Below, piece after piece: positions 18,813 to 29,224 of a stretch of DNA of 64,000 nt (positions are counted from its first letter, which is position 1; each line of letters opens with the position of its first letter). Origin of the DNA: Cystobacter fuscus DSM 2262 (lineage in GTDB: Bacteria; Myxococcota; Myxococcia; Myxococcales; Myxococcaceae); assembly GCF_000335475.2 (NCBI RefSeq), contig NZ_ANAH02000023.1, positions 121,380 to 185,379 on the forward strand, in the 5' to 3' direction. The notes beneath the pieces are model-generated. The model ran no database searches, was not told where the DNA came from, and saw nothing but the letters and a program-made list of their open reading frames with translations. Position numbers and translations under genes: made by a program.

Positions 18813-19550
18813 TTAGGGCTGGACGGAGGTAGGCGGAGGGTCCGGCTTCTTGACCGCCACGTAGCACTTCCCCTGGTACTCAGCTGTTCCCCGCGGGCAG
18901 GGAGCATCACTCCGATGGGGCATCCAGCAACCGCCCCGGATCTCCACTTCCAGTTCCGGCATGCAGGGCGGCCTTGCCTGTTCCTTCAAGGGTTTCTCTG
19001 GCATCGGATAGGCGATGGCTGGCGAAGAGAGGCCCGGTCGATTCATGAGGGCGGGAGTCTCGTCGGGTGAGTCGCGCAGCTCTGGAGGCGTGGACATGCG
19101 CGGCCAAAGCAGGAGAACAAGTCCTACCGCCACGGCTACTCCCGTACCCGCGAGTCCCCAGCGCGTCGCCCGGTTTCTGGAACGGGTGGGCCGGGGCTCG
19201 CGCATGAGGTGAGCCCGCACATCCTCCCGCTCATCGAGTTGCGCCAGCGAGCCCGCCAGGCGGATGTAGCCCAAGGTCAGCTCGTGGAACCTCGGCTGCT
19301 TCGTCCCGACCATGCGCTTGGGGTGAATCACCAGGGCTTCCGGGCTGGCGAAGTAGGTGGTCTCCGCGCTCCAAGGCGTGGATGTGCGCCAATCGTCGCC
19401 GACGCCCGGCACCAAGACCAGCGCGGGCTCGCCCGTTTCCACATGGTGCGCTGCATGGAGTCGGCCCTCATCCTCAGGGATGTTCGGGAACCGCTCTCCG
19501 ACCAGATACGGGCCCAAACGACGTCCCTTCCAATCTGGCGTGTCGCTCAT
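18813..19550 (-). CDS. single-pass membrane protein with degenerate kinase-like N-terminus
   Basis: A 245-residue protein. The first 100 residues start like a myxobacterial Ser/Thr kinase (WKGRRLGPYLVGERF, then a TGEPALVLV strand), but the glycine loop, catalytic HRD and DFG motifs are missing. A transmembrane segment (about 131-149, WGLAGTGVAVAVGLVLLLW) follows a basic stretch. The C-terminal part contains Cys residues in an EIRGGCW...CPRGTAEYQGKCYV pattern that also occurs at the end of some myxobacterial kinase-related proteins. It is best described as a shortened pseudokinase-like protein with a small extracytoplasmic Cys domain. No partner gene is adjacent. Confidence 0.65.
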   Translation of the reverse strand: MSDTPDWKGRRLGPYLVGERFPNIPEDEGRLHAAHHVETGEPALVLVPGVGDDWRTSTPWSAETTYFASPEALVIHPKRMVGTKQPRFHELTLGYIRLAGSLAQLDEREDVRAHLMREPRPTRSRNRATRWGLAGTGVAVAVGLVLLLWPRMSTPPELRDSPDETPALMNRPGLSSPAIAYPMPEKPLKEQARPPCMPELEVEIRGGCWMPHRSDAPCPRGTAEYQGKCYVAVKKPDPPPTSVQP

Positions 19551-19629
19551 GTTCGTGCCTCCTGTGCTCTCCCCTTCCTACTCGCGATGTAGGGGCGCTG
19601 TATAGACTCAAGGAGTCATGGCCGGTCCT

Positions 19630-22725
<3,096 letters not shown>

Positions 22726-22740
22726 GGTGCGCTCGCCTCC

Positions 22741-23952
22741 CTAGTGGGAATGGCCCTCGCCCATGCTCTCGCGCGAGAGCTCGGACTTGAGGATGAAGGC
22801 GCCCTGGGTGACGACGGGCGTGCCCGGCTCGACGCCGGAGACGAGCTCCACCTCCGTTCCGGAGCCGAGGCCCGTGCGCACCTCCACCGGCCTGAAGGCT
22901 CCGGGCCCCTCCGGGACGAAGACGACCTGCCGGGTCCCCAGCTTCTGCACCGCCTCGCGCGGCACGACGAGCCGCGGGGGCGCGGTGGGATCTCCCGGGT
23001 CCGTGGCGATCTCCGCCTGGGCGAACATGCCGGGCTTGAGCGCTCCGTCCTGGTTGTCCACCCCCACACGCACCGGCACCGTGCGCGTCTTCTCGTGGAT
23101 GATGTCCCCCACGTACTCCACCCGTCCCTGGAAGCGCCGGCCCGGCAGCGCCGCGACCGTGATGTCCACGCGCTGCCCCGTCTTCACCTCCGACACCCGC
23201 ACCTCGGTCACGTCCAGCAGCACCCACAACGTGGAGAGATCCCCCACGGTGAAGAGCGTCGTGGTGGCCTCCACCGCCTGGCCCACGGTGCCGGTGATCT
23301 CCACCACCGTGCCGTCCAGCGGGCTGGGGGCCGCCAGGCGCGTGCTGTAGTGCTCGTTGCCGCGCAGGGCGGCGATCTCCCCGTCGGACAGGCCCAGCGC
23401 ATGCAGCCGTCCATCCACCGCGTTGCGCTCGGCCTGCGCCGTCACGAACGTGCTCTCCGCCTCGCGCATCTCCCGCTCGCTGGTGATGCCCTTGTCGAGC
23501 AACTCCTTCTCGCGGCGGTAGTTGTCCTCGGCCACCCGGGCCTTCGTCGCCGCCGACAGGTAGTCCGCCCGCGCCCGCCCCAGCTCCGGGCTCTCCAGGT
23601 ACGCCAGCACCTGGCCCTTCTTCACCCGCTGCCCCAGGTTCACCTCGATGCTCGACAGCCGCCCCGGCACCCGCGCGGCCACCTGTGCCACGCCCCGCTG
23701 CGTGAAGGACACCCGCGCCGGCGCGGTGAGCCCCACCGACAACGGCTTGCTCTGGACCTCTCGCGTTTGAATCCGCGCCGAGCGCATCGCCTCGGGCGTG
23801 AGCCGCACCACCTGCTCGCCGTGCTCCTCCCCGGCGGAGTGCTCCTCTCCGGCGTGCGCCGCGCCCTCCTCGGGCGGGTGGCCTCCCGAGGGCTTCGAGC
23901 AGCCCGTCCCGAGCCACACCAGGAGCACGCCCATCAGTGTGCGCGCCTTCAT
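22741..23952 (-). CDS. czcB: CzcB/CusB-type periplasmic adaptor lipoprotein
   Basis: A 403-residue membrane fusion protein linking the RND pump and the outer-membrane channel. It begins with a lipoprotein signal (LGTGC, acylated Cys18), then a His/Glu-rich stretch (several HxxEE and EEHGE repeats up to residue 47) suited to metal binding. The lipoyl-like hairpin follows, with coiled-coil helices (about 140-200) and beta-barrel domains (VVEITGTVGQAVEATTTLFTV and a later membrane-proximal domain). Its ATG overlaps the stop of czcC by 4 bp (ATGA), indicating translational coupling. Confidence 0.9.
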   Translation of the reverse strand: MKARTLMGVLLVWLGTGCSKPSGGHPPEEGAAHAGEEHSAGEEHGEQVVRLTPEAMRSARIQTREVQSKPLSVGLTAPARVSFTQRGVAQVAARVPGRLSSIEVNLGQRVKKGQVLAYLESPELGRARADYLSAATKARVAEDNYRREKELLDKGITSEREMREAESTFVTAQAERNAVDGRLHALGLSDGEIAALRGNEHYSTRLAAPSPLDGTVVEITGTVGQAVEATTTLFTVGDLSTLWVLLDVTEVRVSEVKTGQRVDITVAALPGRRFQGRVEYVGDIIHEKTRTVPVRVGVDNQDGALKPGMFAQAEIATDPGDPTAPPRLVVPREAVQKLGTRQVVFVPEGPGAFRPVEVRTGLGSGTEVELVSGVEPGTPVVTQGAFILKSELSRESMGEGHSH

Positions 23953-25178
23953 GGCTGGCCTCCGAGCGCGCTCTGGAGCTGGGCCTCGGCGATGAGCAGC
24001 TCCGCGAGCGCATCGATGGAGCCGCGCCGGGCGTCGAGCGCGTCCCGGCGGATGACGAGCAGTTGGAAGAAGTCCACCTTGCCCGCCCGGTACGCCTCGT
24101 TGACGAGCGCGAGGTTCTGCTGGAGCGCCTCCAGCACGTCCGCGCCATACACGGCCATCGCGGCGCGCGCGTTCTGGTAGCGCTCCAGGGCCAGGGCTAC
24201 CTCCGAGCGCACCATCCGCTCCGTGGCCTCGAGCGTGGCCTGGGCCTGGTGCTGTCGCGCGGCGCCAAGGCCCAGGGCTGCCTGGTTGCGGTTGAAGAGC
24301 GGCAGCTCGATGCCCAGCGTCCCCTGGACGATGTGGGCGTCTTCCTCGCGCGAGTAGCTGGCGCCCAGGCGCGGGACGGGTAGCGCCTCGCGCGAGGCGA
24401 GCGTCACCTCGGCGCGCGCCGCGTCCAGCTCGGCGCGCGCGGTCTTCACCTCGGCCCGTTGCGCCAGCGCCCGCTCCATCAGGGCCTCGAGCGGGGGGGG
24501 CTCGGCGTCATCGGGCTTCCAGTCTTCCGACAGTCGAGGGGTCTCGGTGGGCTCCAGCCCCAGCAGCAGGCGCAGCTCCGCGAGCGCCAGGCTCCGGCGC
24601 CTCGCCGACAGCACGCGCTCGTGCGCGGCCCGGCCCATCTCCACCCGCGCGGTATTCACCTCGATGCGCGAGGCGGCTCCCGCCGTCAGCCGCTCCTCGG
24701 CGGCCCTCAGCGCTTGTTCCGCGAGCAGCCGTCCCTCGTCATCCAGGCGCAGCTCCTGCTCGGCCGCCAGCAGCCGGGCGAAGGCGCCGCGCACCTCGGC
24801 GGCCACGGTGACGCGGAGTGCCTGGAGCCGTGCCTCGCTCGCGGCGAGCTGGGCCGCCGCCGCATCCCGACGGGCGCCCCGCTGGCCGAGCAGCTCGAGC
24901 CGCTGGCTCACGCCCAGGGAGACATCAAGGCTCGGGGCGGGGCTCTCCCCGGCTTGTCTCCACCGGGGCCCCACGGCGCCCTGCAGTTGGGGATTCTCCT
25001 GGGCGAGCAGCGAGGCGCCTTCCAGACGGGCCTGGGCACTGGCCGCCTCGGCCCGGGCGGAGATGAGGCGGGGACTGTGTTCGAGCGCGATTGCCACCGA
25101 CTCCTCCACGGTCAACGGGTGGGGCGCGGGAGCGGACTGGAGGAACAGGCAAAACGTCAGGGACAAGGGGGAGAGCAC
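23949..25178 (-). CDS. czcC: TolC-family outer-membrane efflux protein (CzcC)
   Basis: A 409-residue outer-membrane channel of the TolC/OMF class. It has a short signal peptide, the LTVEESVAIALEHSPRLISARAEAASAQARLEGA opening typical of CzcC, and two internally repeated long coiled-coil helices with alanine-rich heptads. The start is GTG 25178; the hydrophobic leader MLSPLSLTFCLFLQ begins there. It is the first of the three efflux genes, overlapping czcB by 4 bp. The pump assembly would span both membranes with CzcA and CzcB. Confidence 0.9.
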   Translation of the reverse strand: MLSPLSLTFCLFLQSAPAPHPLTVEESVAIALEHSPRLISARAEAASAQARLEGASLLAQENPQLQGAVGPRWRQAGESPAPSLDVSLGVSQRLELLGQRGARRDAAAAQLAASEARLQALRVTVAAEVRGAFARLLAAEQELRLDDEGRLLAEQALRAAEERLTAGAASRIEVNTARVEMGRAAHERVLSARRRSLALAELRLLLGLEPTETPRLSEDWKPDDAEPPPLEALMERALAQRAEVKTARAELDAARAEVTLASREALPVPRLGASYSREEDAHIVQGTLGIELPLFNRNQAALGLGAARQHQAQATLEATERMVRSEVALALERYQNARAAMAVYGADVLEALQQNLALVNEAYRAGKVDFFQLLVIRRDALDARRGSIDALAELLIAEAQLQSALGGQP

Positions 25179-25355
25179 GGTGGCACCAGCGAGGCCAGGA
25201 GAGGGAAACCCAACGGCGGGAAACCTCCACGGGAAGACGGGGGCGCGCGGACCAGGGGTCCGGCACCTCTTCCCGGGGAGGACGGTTCCTCCGGGGCCTC
25301 GGTTCGCCTCGACGTGCGGTTCAGCTCAACGGACGAGTGACTCGAAGCCCGGGGC

Positions 25356-25718
25356 TCACGCGCGGATGGGGGGCCTCAAGAGCCGCACACCGGGCCGCTC
25401 GGCCACGGCCTCGTGCACGAAGGGCGTGCGGGGCGATTCCCGGACGTCGAGCAACACCAGGCCGAGCATCGCCGTGGGCAGCAGGGACTGGCTCGCACAG
25501 CACCGGCAGTGGTGCTCGGTGGGGCCGCATCCGTGCTCGTCGCCCGACTGCTGATCCGCCTGGAACGGCTCCAGGTGCGCCACATGGCCGGACACCGCGT
25601 AGTCGGCGACCAGCTCCAGCGCCTCGCCAAAGGCGGGCACCAGGCCGTTGATCAGCGCGAGCACGAGGAGCAGACGCAGCACACCGGGGGACGTAGCGCA
25701 TGTGACGCTGCGTCGCAA
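25356..25718 (-). CDS. small secreted Cys/His-rich protein preceding the metal efflux operon
   Basis: A roughly 110-120-residue protein with a hydrophobic export signal (VLRLLLVLALINGLVPAFGEAL). The mature part contains a His/Cys cluster: HVAHLEPF, DEHGCGPTEHHCRCCASQ. Five cysteines or histidines within 12 residues suggest metal binding or metal buffering in the periplasm. I placed the start at TTG 25718, which has GGGAGG 12 nt upstream. GTG 25682 is an alternative without a good ribosome site. The frame stays open upstream to 26252 but overlaps other genes, so that part is not coding. It lies 177 bp before czcC on the same strand, and comparable small proteins could act as a metal scavenger for the pump; this is inference. 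Confidence 0.6.
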   Translation of the reverse strand: MRRSVTCATSPGVLRLLLVLALINGLVPAFGEALELVADYAVSGHVAHLEPFQADQQSGDEHGCGPTEHHCRCCASQSLLPTAMLGLVLLDVRESPRTPFVHEAVAERPGVRLLRPPIRA

Positions 25719-25746
25719 CCGCCTCGCCGTCCTCCCGCCCCCGACT

Positions 25747-25775
25747 GTGTCCGGCCCGTCAATGGGGACGGACAC
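25747..25775. promoter_or_regulatory. inverted repeat, possible metal-regulator operator
   Basis: GTGTCCG (25747-25753) and CGGACAC (25769-25775) form a 7+7 inverted repeat with a 15-bp spacer, 29-57 bp upstream of the Cys/His-rich gene. A minus-strand TTGACG (25762-25757) sits at its centre and could be a -35 element. No matching -10 was seen. Confidence 0.35.
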
Positions 25776-25801
25776 GCGGGGGCGAGGGCGCTCGCGTGTG
25801 T

Positions 25802-26434
25802 TCAGCGCTGCTTCAGGTGGGTGATGCCCGCGTCGAGCAGCGCGGCCACGCCCCGCCGCACGACGTGAACCACCTTGTGCCGATGGGGTGTGCCCGGCTG
25901 GGTGTAGTGGGTGCTCACCTTGTGGTGCAGCTCCGTGGCGCCCCAGATGAGCACCAGGTCCGCCCATTCCAGATCGCTCTGGGCCTGGGTGCCCGTGCGC
26001 CGCTCGGTGCCATCCACCACGCGCAGCTCCAACTGGCCACCGAGCTTGTCCTTCAGCTCCTCGCGCACCGCGGGCGAGCCGCCCACCACCACCACCCGGC
26101 GCACCGCGTGCTGGTGGCACGTCTGGAGGAAGGCCACCTCGGCCCGGTGGTTGTTCGAGCCGCCACAGTGCTCGCAGTGGCTTCGGGGTTCCACTGGCAG
26201 GGGCTCCCGGCCGCTGGCCCGTGCCGACTGCTGGCACTCCGCGGCGGTGCACACGCGGTAGAAGCGCTCGAGGAGGAGCTGCTCGGCCCGGGGCAGCTTG
26301 GGTTCACTCAGGCGCGTCTTGCCTGGGCGGGTGAGGCCCGCCTCCTCCAGAATCGCCCGGGCCCGGCTCCGGGACGTCGCCGAGGTGATGCCCCGCTCGG
26401 CGAACCAACCGTCGATGTCTCGGTCCGCGCTCAT
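25802..26434 (-). CDS. DUF2325-like protein with a CxxC zinc-binding-type motif
   Basis: A 210-residue soluble protein. The first half is helical and basic, with an RSRARAILEEAGLTRPGKTRLSEPKL segment that resembles a small DNA- or RNA-contacting domain. A CEHCGGSNNH motif follows. The C-terminal half reads as a Rossmann-like domain (VRRVVVVGGSPAVREEL, then ADLVLIWGATELHHKVS and KVVHVVRRGVAALLDAG), which fits the DUF2325 family. The function of that family is unknown to me. ATG 26434 is coupled to rnhB by a 4-bp ATGA overlap and has AGGA upstream; the longer frame reading back to 26872 overlaps rnhB and is rejected. Confidence 0.7.
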   Translation of the reverse strand: MSADRDIDGWFAERGITSATSRSRARAILEEAGLTRPGKTRLSEPKLPRAEQLLLERFYRVCTAAECQQSARASGREPLPVEPRSHCEHCGGSNNHRAEVAFLQTCHQHAVRRVVVVGGSPAVREELKDKLGGQLELRVVDGTERRTGTQAQSDLEWADLVLIWGATELHHKVSTHYTQPGTPHRHKVVHVVRRGVAALLDAGITHLKQR

Positions 26435-27282
26435 CTTGGATCTGGTCCTGGGAAGAGTTCGCCTTGAGGGGAAGGAGGCACGGGCAGGCCGAGGGCCTCC
26501 CGCACGGGCGCGAAGCTGCGGCGGTGGATGGGCAGCACGCCCCGCTCGTGGATGGCCTGGACGTGCGAGGCCGTGGGATAGCCCTTGTGCTCGGCGAGCC
26601 CATAGCCTGGATAGAGCGTGTCCAGCTCCCGCATCGTCCGGTCGCGCGTCGTCTTCGCCAGCACCGACGCCGCCGCGATGCTCAGCGACAGGGCATCGCC
26701 CTTGATGATGCCGCGTTGGGGCAGCGTGCACTCGGGGATGGTGAAGGCGTCCAGCAGGACGAACGAGGGCTGGATGCCCAGGCCCTGGAGCGCCCGGTGC
26801 ATCGCGAGCAGGCTCGCCCGGCGGATGTTGAGCCGATCGATCTCCTCGGGCTCCGCCTGTCCCACGGCCCACGCCACCGCGCCCTGCTTGATGGCCTCCG
26901 CCATCTCATCCCGGCGTGACTCGTCGGCGATCTTCTTCGAGTCGTCCAGCCCCTCGAGCTTCCAGCCCCGCGGGAGGATGGCCGCCGCGGCGACCACGGG
27001 TCCGGCGAGCGGGCCCCGGCCGGCCTCGTCCACGCCCGCCACGTGCAGATGGCCCTGCTCCCACAGCTCCGTCTCGAAGCGCAGCAGGTGGCGCAGGCGC
27101 TGGCCTTCCGAGCGGTTCCTCCCCTGCTGCTGGCGCAGACGGCGGGCGAGCGCGCGGGCGCCCTGTCGGGTGTCCGCCTCCAGGGCCTCCAGCAGTCCTT
27201 GGGGAATGGAACGGGACTGGGTGACGAACCGCTCGGTCAACTCCGCCACGGAACAACACAGGAGATCTTGGATGCTCGACAT
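26431..27282 (-). CDS. rnhB: ribonuclease HII
   Basis: A 283-residue RNase HII, which cleaves RNA in RNA/DNA hybrids and nicks at single ribonucleotides. The core starts at VAGVDEAGRGPLAGPVVAAA (catalytic Asp85 and Glu86). The further acidic residues lie in LLDAFTIPE and in the SIAAASVLAKTTRD region, followed by the GY..HKGYPT..H motif of the family. An extra N-terminal helical stretch of about 75 residues is present. The start MSSIQDL at 27282 is supported by a weak AGG; frames reading further upstream overlap the next gene. Confidence 0.93.
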   Translation of the reverse strand: MSSIQDLLCCSVAELTERFVTQSRSIPQGLLEALEADTRQGARALARRLRQQQGRNRSEGQRLRHLLRFETELWEQGHLHVAGVDEAGRGPLAGPVVAAAAILPRGWKLEGLDDSKKIADESRRDEMAEAIKQGAVAWAVGQAEPEEIDRLNIRRASLLAMHRALQGLGIQPSFVLLDAFTIPECTLPQRGIIKGDALSLSIAAASVLAKTTRDRTMRELDTLYPGYGLAEHKGYPTASHVQAIHERGVLPIHRRSFAPVREALGLPVPPSPQGELFPGPDPR

Positions 27283-27350
27283 GACATCCGAACCTAGCGA
27301 GTCACGCGGTCCGGAACAAATGCCGTTGAAGGAACCGGCCCCCCGAGGGC

Positions 27351-27737
27351 TCAGGGGCGCAGGTGCAACTGGACCGAGCTGGGCTCGGGGTGGCAGTGGC
27401 ACTCATCGCACGTCCACACCACCTCGGCCGAGTCGCTGGGCCGGGTTCCGGCGAGGGCCGTCAGCCGCACCCGGCCCGGGCCGATGTCCTCGTTCACCGC
27501 CGTGGTGACGCCCCGCTCACTCGTGGTGCTGGTGACGGAGTGGCCCGTGTCCGTGTGGGTGGCCGTGACGACGGCGCCGCCCACCAGGCCCCCCTGGGCG
27601 TCCACCACCTCCACGCGCAGCGTGACGAGCTCCTCGGTACAGGGGTCTCTCTCGGGGTTGGGCACTCGCAGCCCCCCGTCGCAGGCGGAGAGGTGCGCGA
27701 GGCCCAAAACCATCCACATGGCACGTGCTCGGTGCAT
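27351..27737 (-). CDS. small lipoprotein with carboxypeptidase-regulatory-like domain
   Basis: A 128-residue protein. A lipoprotein signal peptide ends in LSAC (Cys19), and the mature part is a single beta-sandwich domain with the pattern VTLRVEVVDAQGGLVGGAVVTATHTDTGHS, as in CarboxypepD_reg domains. A TCDECHCHPE cluster with three Cys and two His near the C-terminus could bind a metal or form disulfides. ATG 27737 and the Met at 27719 are both possible starts; neither has a good ribosome site. It lies 44 bp downstream of the zinc-ribbon membrane protein gene on the same strand and could be the last gene of the long operon. Confidence 0.65.
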   Translation of the reverse strand: MHRARAMWMVLGLAHLSACDGGLRVPNPERDPCTEELVTLRVEVVDAQGGLVGGAVVTATHTDTGHSVTSTTSERGVTTAVNEDIGPGRVRLTALAGTRPSDSAEVVWTCDECHCHPEPSSVQLHLRP

Positions 27738-27781
27738 GGACAGGGAGTGCGCACGCACGGGGCCGGGCGCAAGCGGACCTG

Positions 27782-29224
27782 TCAGGAGGTGGGCGGAAGT
27801 CGGACCCGGGCGAAGCGCGAGGCGTCCGTGTCCGGGTAGCGCTCGACAATGTAGCGGTAGACCTCCTGGGCCCGCCCCGGCTCCTGCATGCGCTCGCCGA
27901 GCACGCGCGCCAGGAGCACCAGGGCGCGGGGGGCGAGCGGATCCTCCGGGGCGGAGTCCGCGGCGGCCTCCAGCGCGCGCACCGCGAGGGCATGCTCCTG
28001 CTGGCTCGCCGCCGCCTGTCCGACGAAGAGGTGCACCGCGGGGGGGAGTGCGGCGCGGGGCAGGAAGTGCAACTCGGCGTAAAGCGCGAGGGCGCGGGGG
28101 ATGTCGCGGGTGCTGACGGCCTGGGTCAGCTCCTGGATGCGCAGCTCGAGGGGAGGGGCACTCTCCGCCGCGGGCAGGCTCGGGGCCTCCACGCGCAGGG
28201 TGGTGCTCGGGGCCGCGCCGGGCAGCACGGGGGTGAAGTACTCGGCGGGCGTCCCGTACCCGAGGGCATCTCCCCGGGTGTAGAGCAGCAGCCCGAGCAC
28301 GTGCGCCATCAACAGGGGGACGGGCAGCTCGATGAGCTCGGCGAGCCAGCGCGTCAGCAGCCCCAGGTCCAGGGCGCGCACGCTCGCGCCGAGGGCGTAC
28401 GTCACCAGCCCCGCGAGCCCCAGGACGAACAGGACGCCCAGCGTGGTGATGTAGTCGCCCCCGAGGCGCAGCATGGCGCGCACGCCTCGTACGGGGTTGA
28501 GCATCTCCAGGAAGGGGGCGCCGATGGCCCCCTGGATGAGGCCCATGGGCAGGTAGACGAGGCCGGCCAGTCCCAGCACCCACACGATGGCGTCCTCGCG
28601 CAATTGCTCCCAGGGCAGGGCGTGGAAGGTGCCCGTCGCGTAGAACATGGGATCGTCGGACAGGCGCACGATGTACGCGTGCGCATCCCAGCCGCTGAAG
28701 GAGACGAGGTAGACGCCGAAGGGGAGCCACACGGCGCTGGTGGCGACGAGGCCGCGCAGCGAGGGCAGGAGCCAGTCGGAGAGGAGATCGTTGTACTCGG
28801 GCAGGGGGAGGTCGGTCTCGCCCCGGGCGCTTGCCCGGAGGACGGCGAAGAAGCAGCCCCAGAAGACGCCGGACAGCATCACCGCCGGGGCCAGCCGCGC
28901 GAGGATGAACGATGCCCGGGTGAGGAAGGTCAGCAGCGTGAGGATCGTCCCGACGGCCAGGAGCATGGCCAGGGTGTGGCGGTTGAGCAGGTAGCGCACC
29001 GAGGTGCGCATCCGCTCCGCGAGCGGCTGTTGCCGCGAGCGATGGACGAGCAGCGTCTCGGCCCGTTCTCCGCAGGCGCGGCAGGCGATCAGGTCCACGG
29101 TGGAGACGCGCCGGGCCTCGACGCACTCCGGACAGAGGAAGGAGGCACATCCCACGCAGCGCCAGCCGGCGGTGGCGGTGGGGTGGCGTTCGCAGCGGGC
29201 GGGCGGTGGGCTCCGCGGGCTCAA
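27782..29224 (-). CDS. polytopic membrane protein with N-terminal zinc ribbon and C-terminal TPR-like region
   Basis: A 480-residue protein. The N-terminus has paired metal ligands: CERHPTATAGWRCVGCASFLCPEC and a later CRACGE, like a B-box or zinc-ribbon. About six to seven hydrophobic segments follow between residues 80 and 325 (for example MLLAVGTILTLLTFL and LGVLFVLGLAGLVTYALGA), resembling Yip1-type membrane domains. The last 110 residues are helical TPR-like repeats (ALALYAELHF, HALAVRALEAAA, AQEVYRYIVERYPD). The start is TTG 29224, overlapping the stop of the upstream gene by 4 bp (TTGA), which indicates coupling. The role is unknown. Confidence 0.75.
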   Translation of the reverse strand: MSPRSPPPARCERHPTATAGWRCVGCASFLCPECVEARRVSTVDLIACRACGERAETLLVHRSRQQPLAERMRTSVRYLLNRHTLAMLLAVGTILTLLTFLTRASFILARLAPAVMLSGVFWGCFFAVLRASARGETDLPLPEYNDLLSDWLLPSLRGLVATSAVWLPFGVYLVSFSGWDAHAYIVRLSDDPMFYATGTFHALPWEQLREDAIVWVLGLAGLVYLPMGLIQGAIGAPFLEMLNPVRGVRAMLRLGGDYITTLGVLFVLGLAGLVTYALGASVRALDLGLLTRWLAELIELPVPLLMAHVLGLLLYTRGDALGYGTPAEYFTPVLPGAAPSTTLRVEAPSLPAAESAPPLELRIQELTQAVSTRDIPRALALYAELHFLPRAALPPAVHLFVGQAAASQQEHALAVRALEAAADSAPEDPLAPRALVLLARVLGERMQEPGRAQEVYRYIVERYPDTDASRFARVRLPPTS

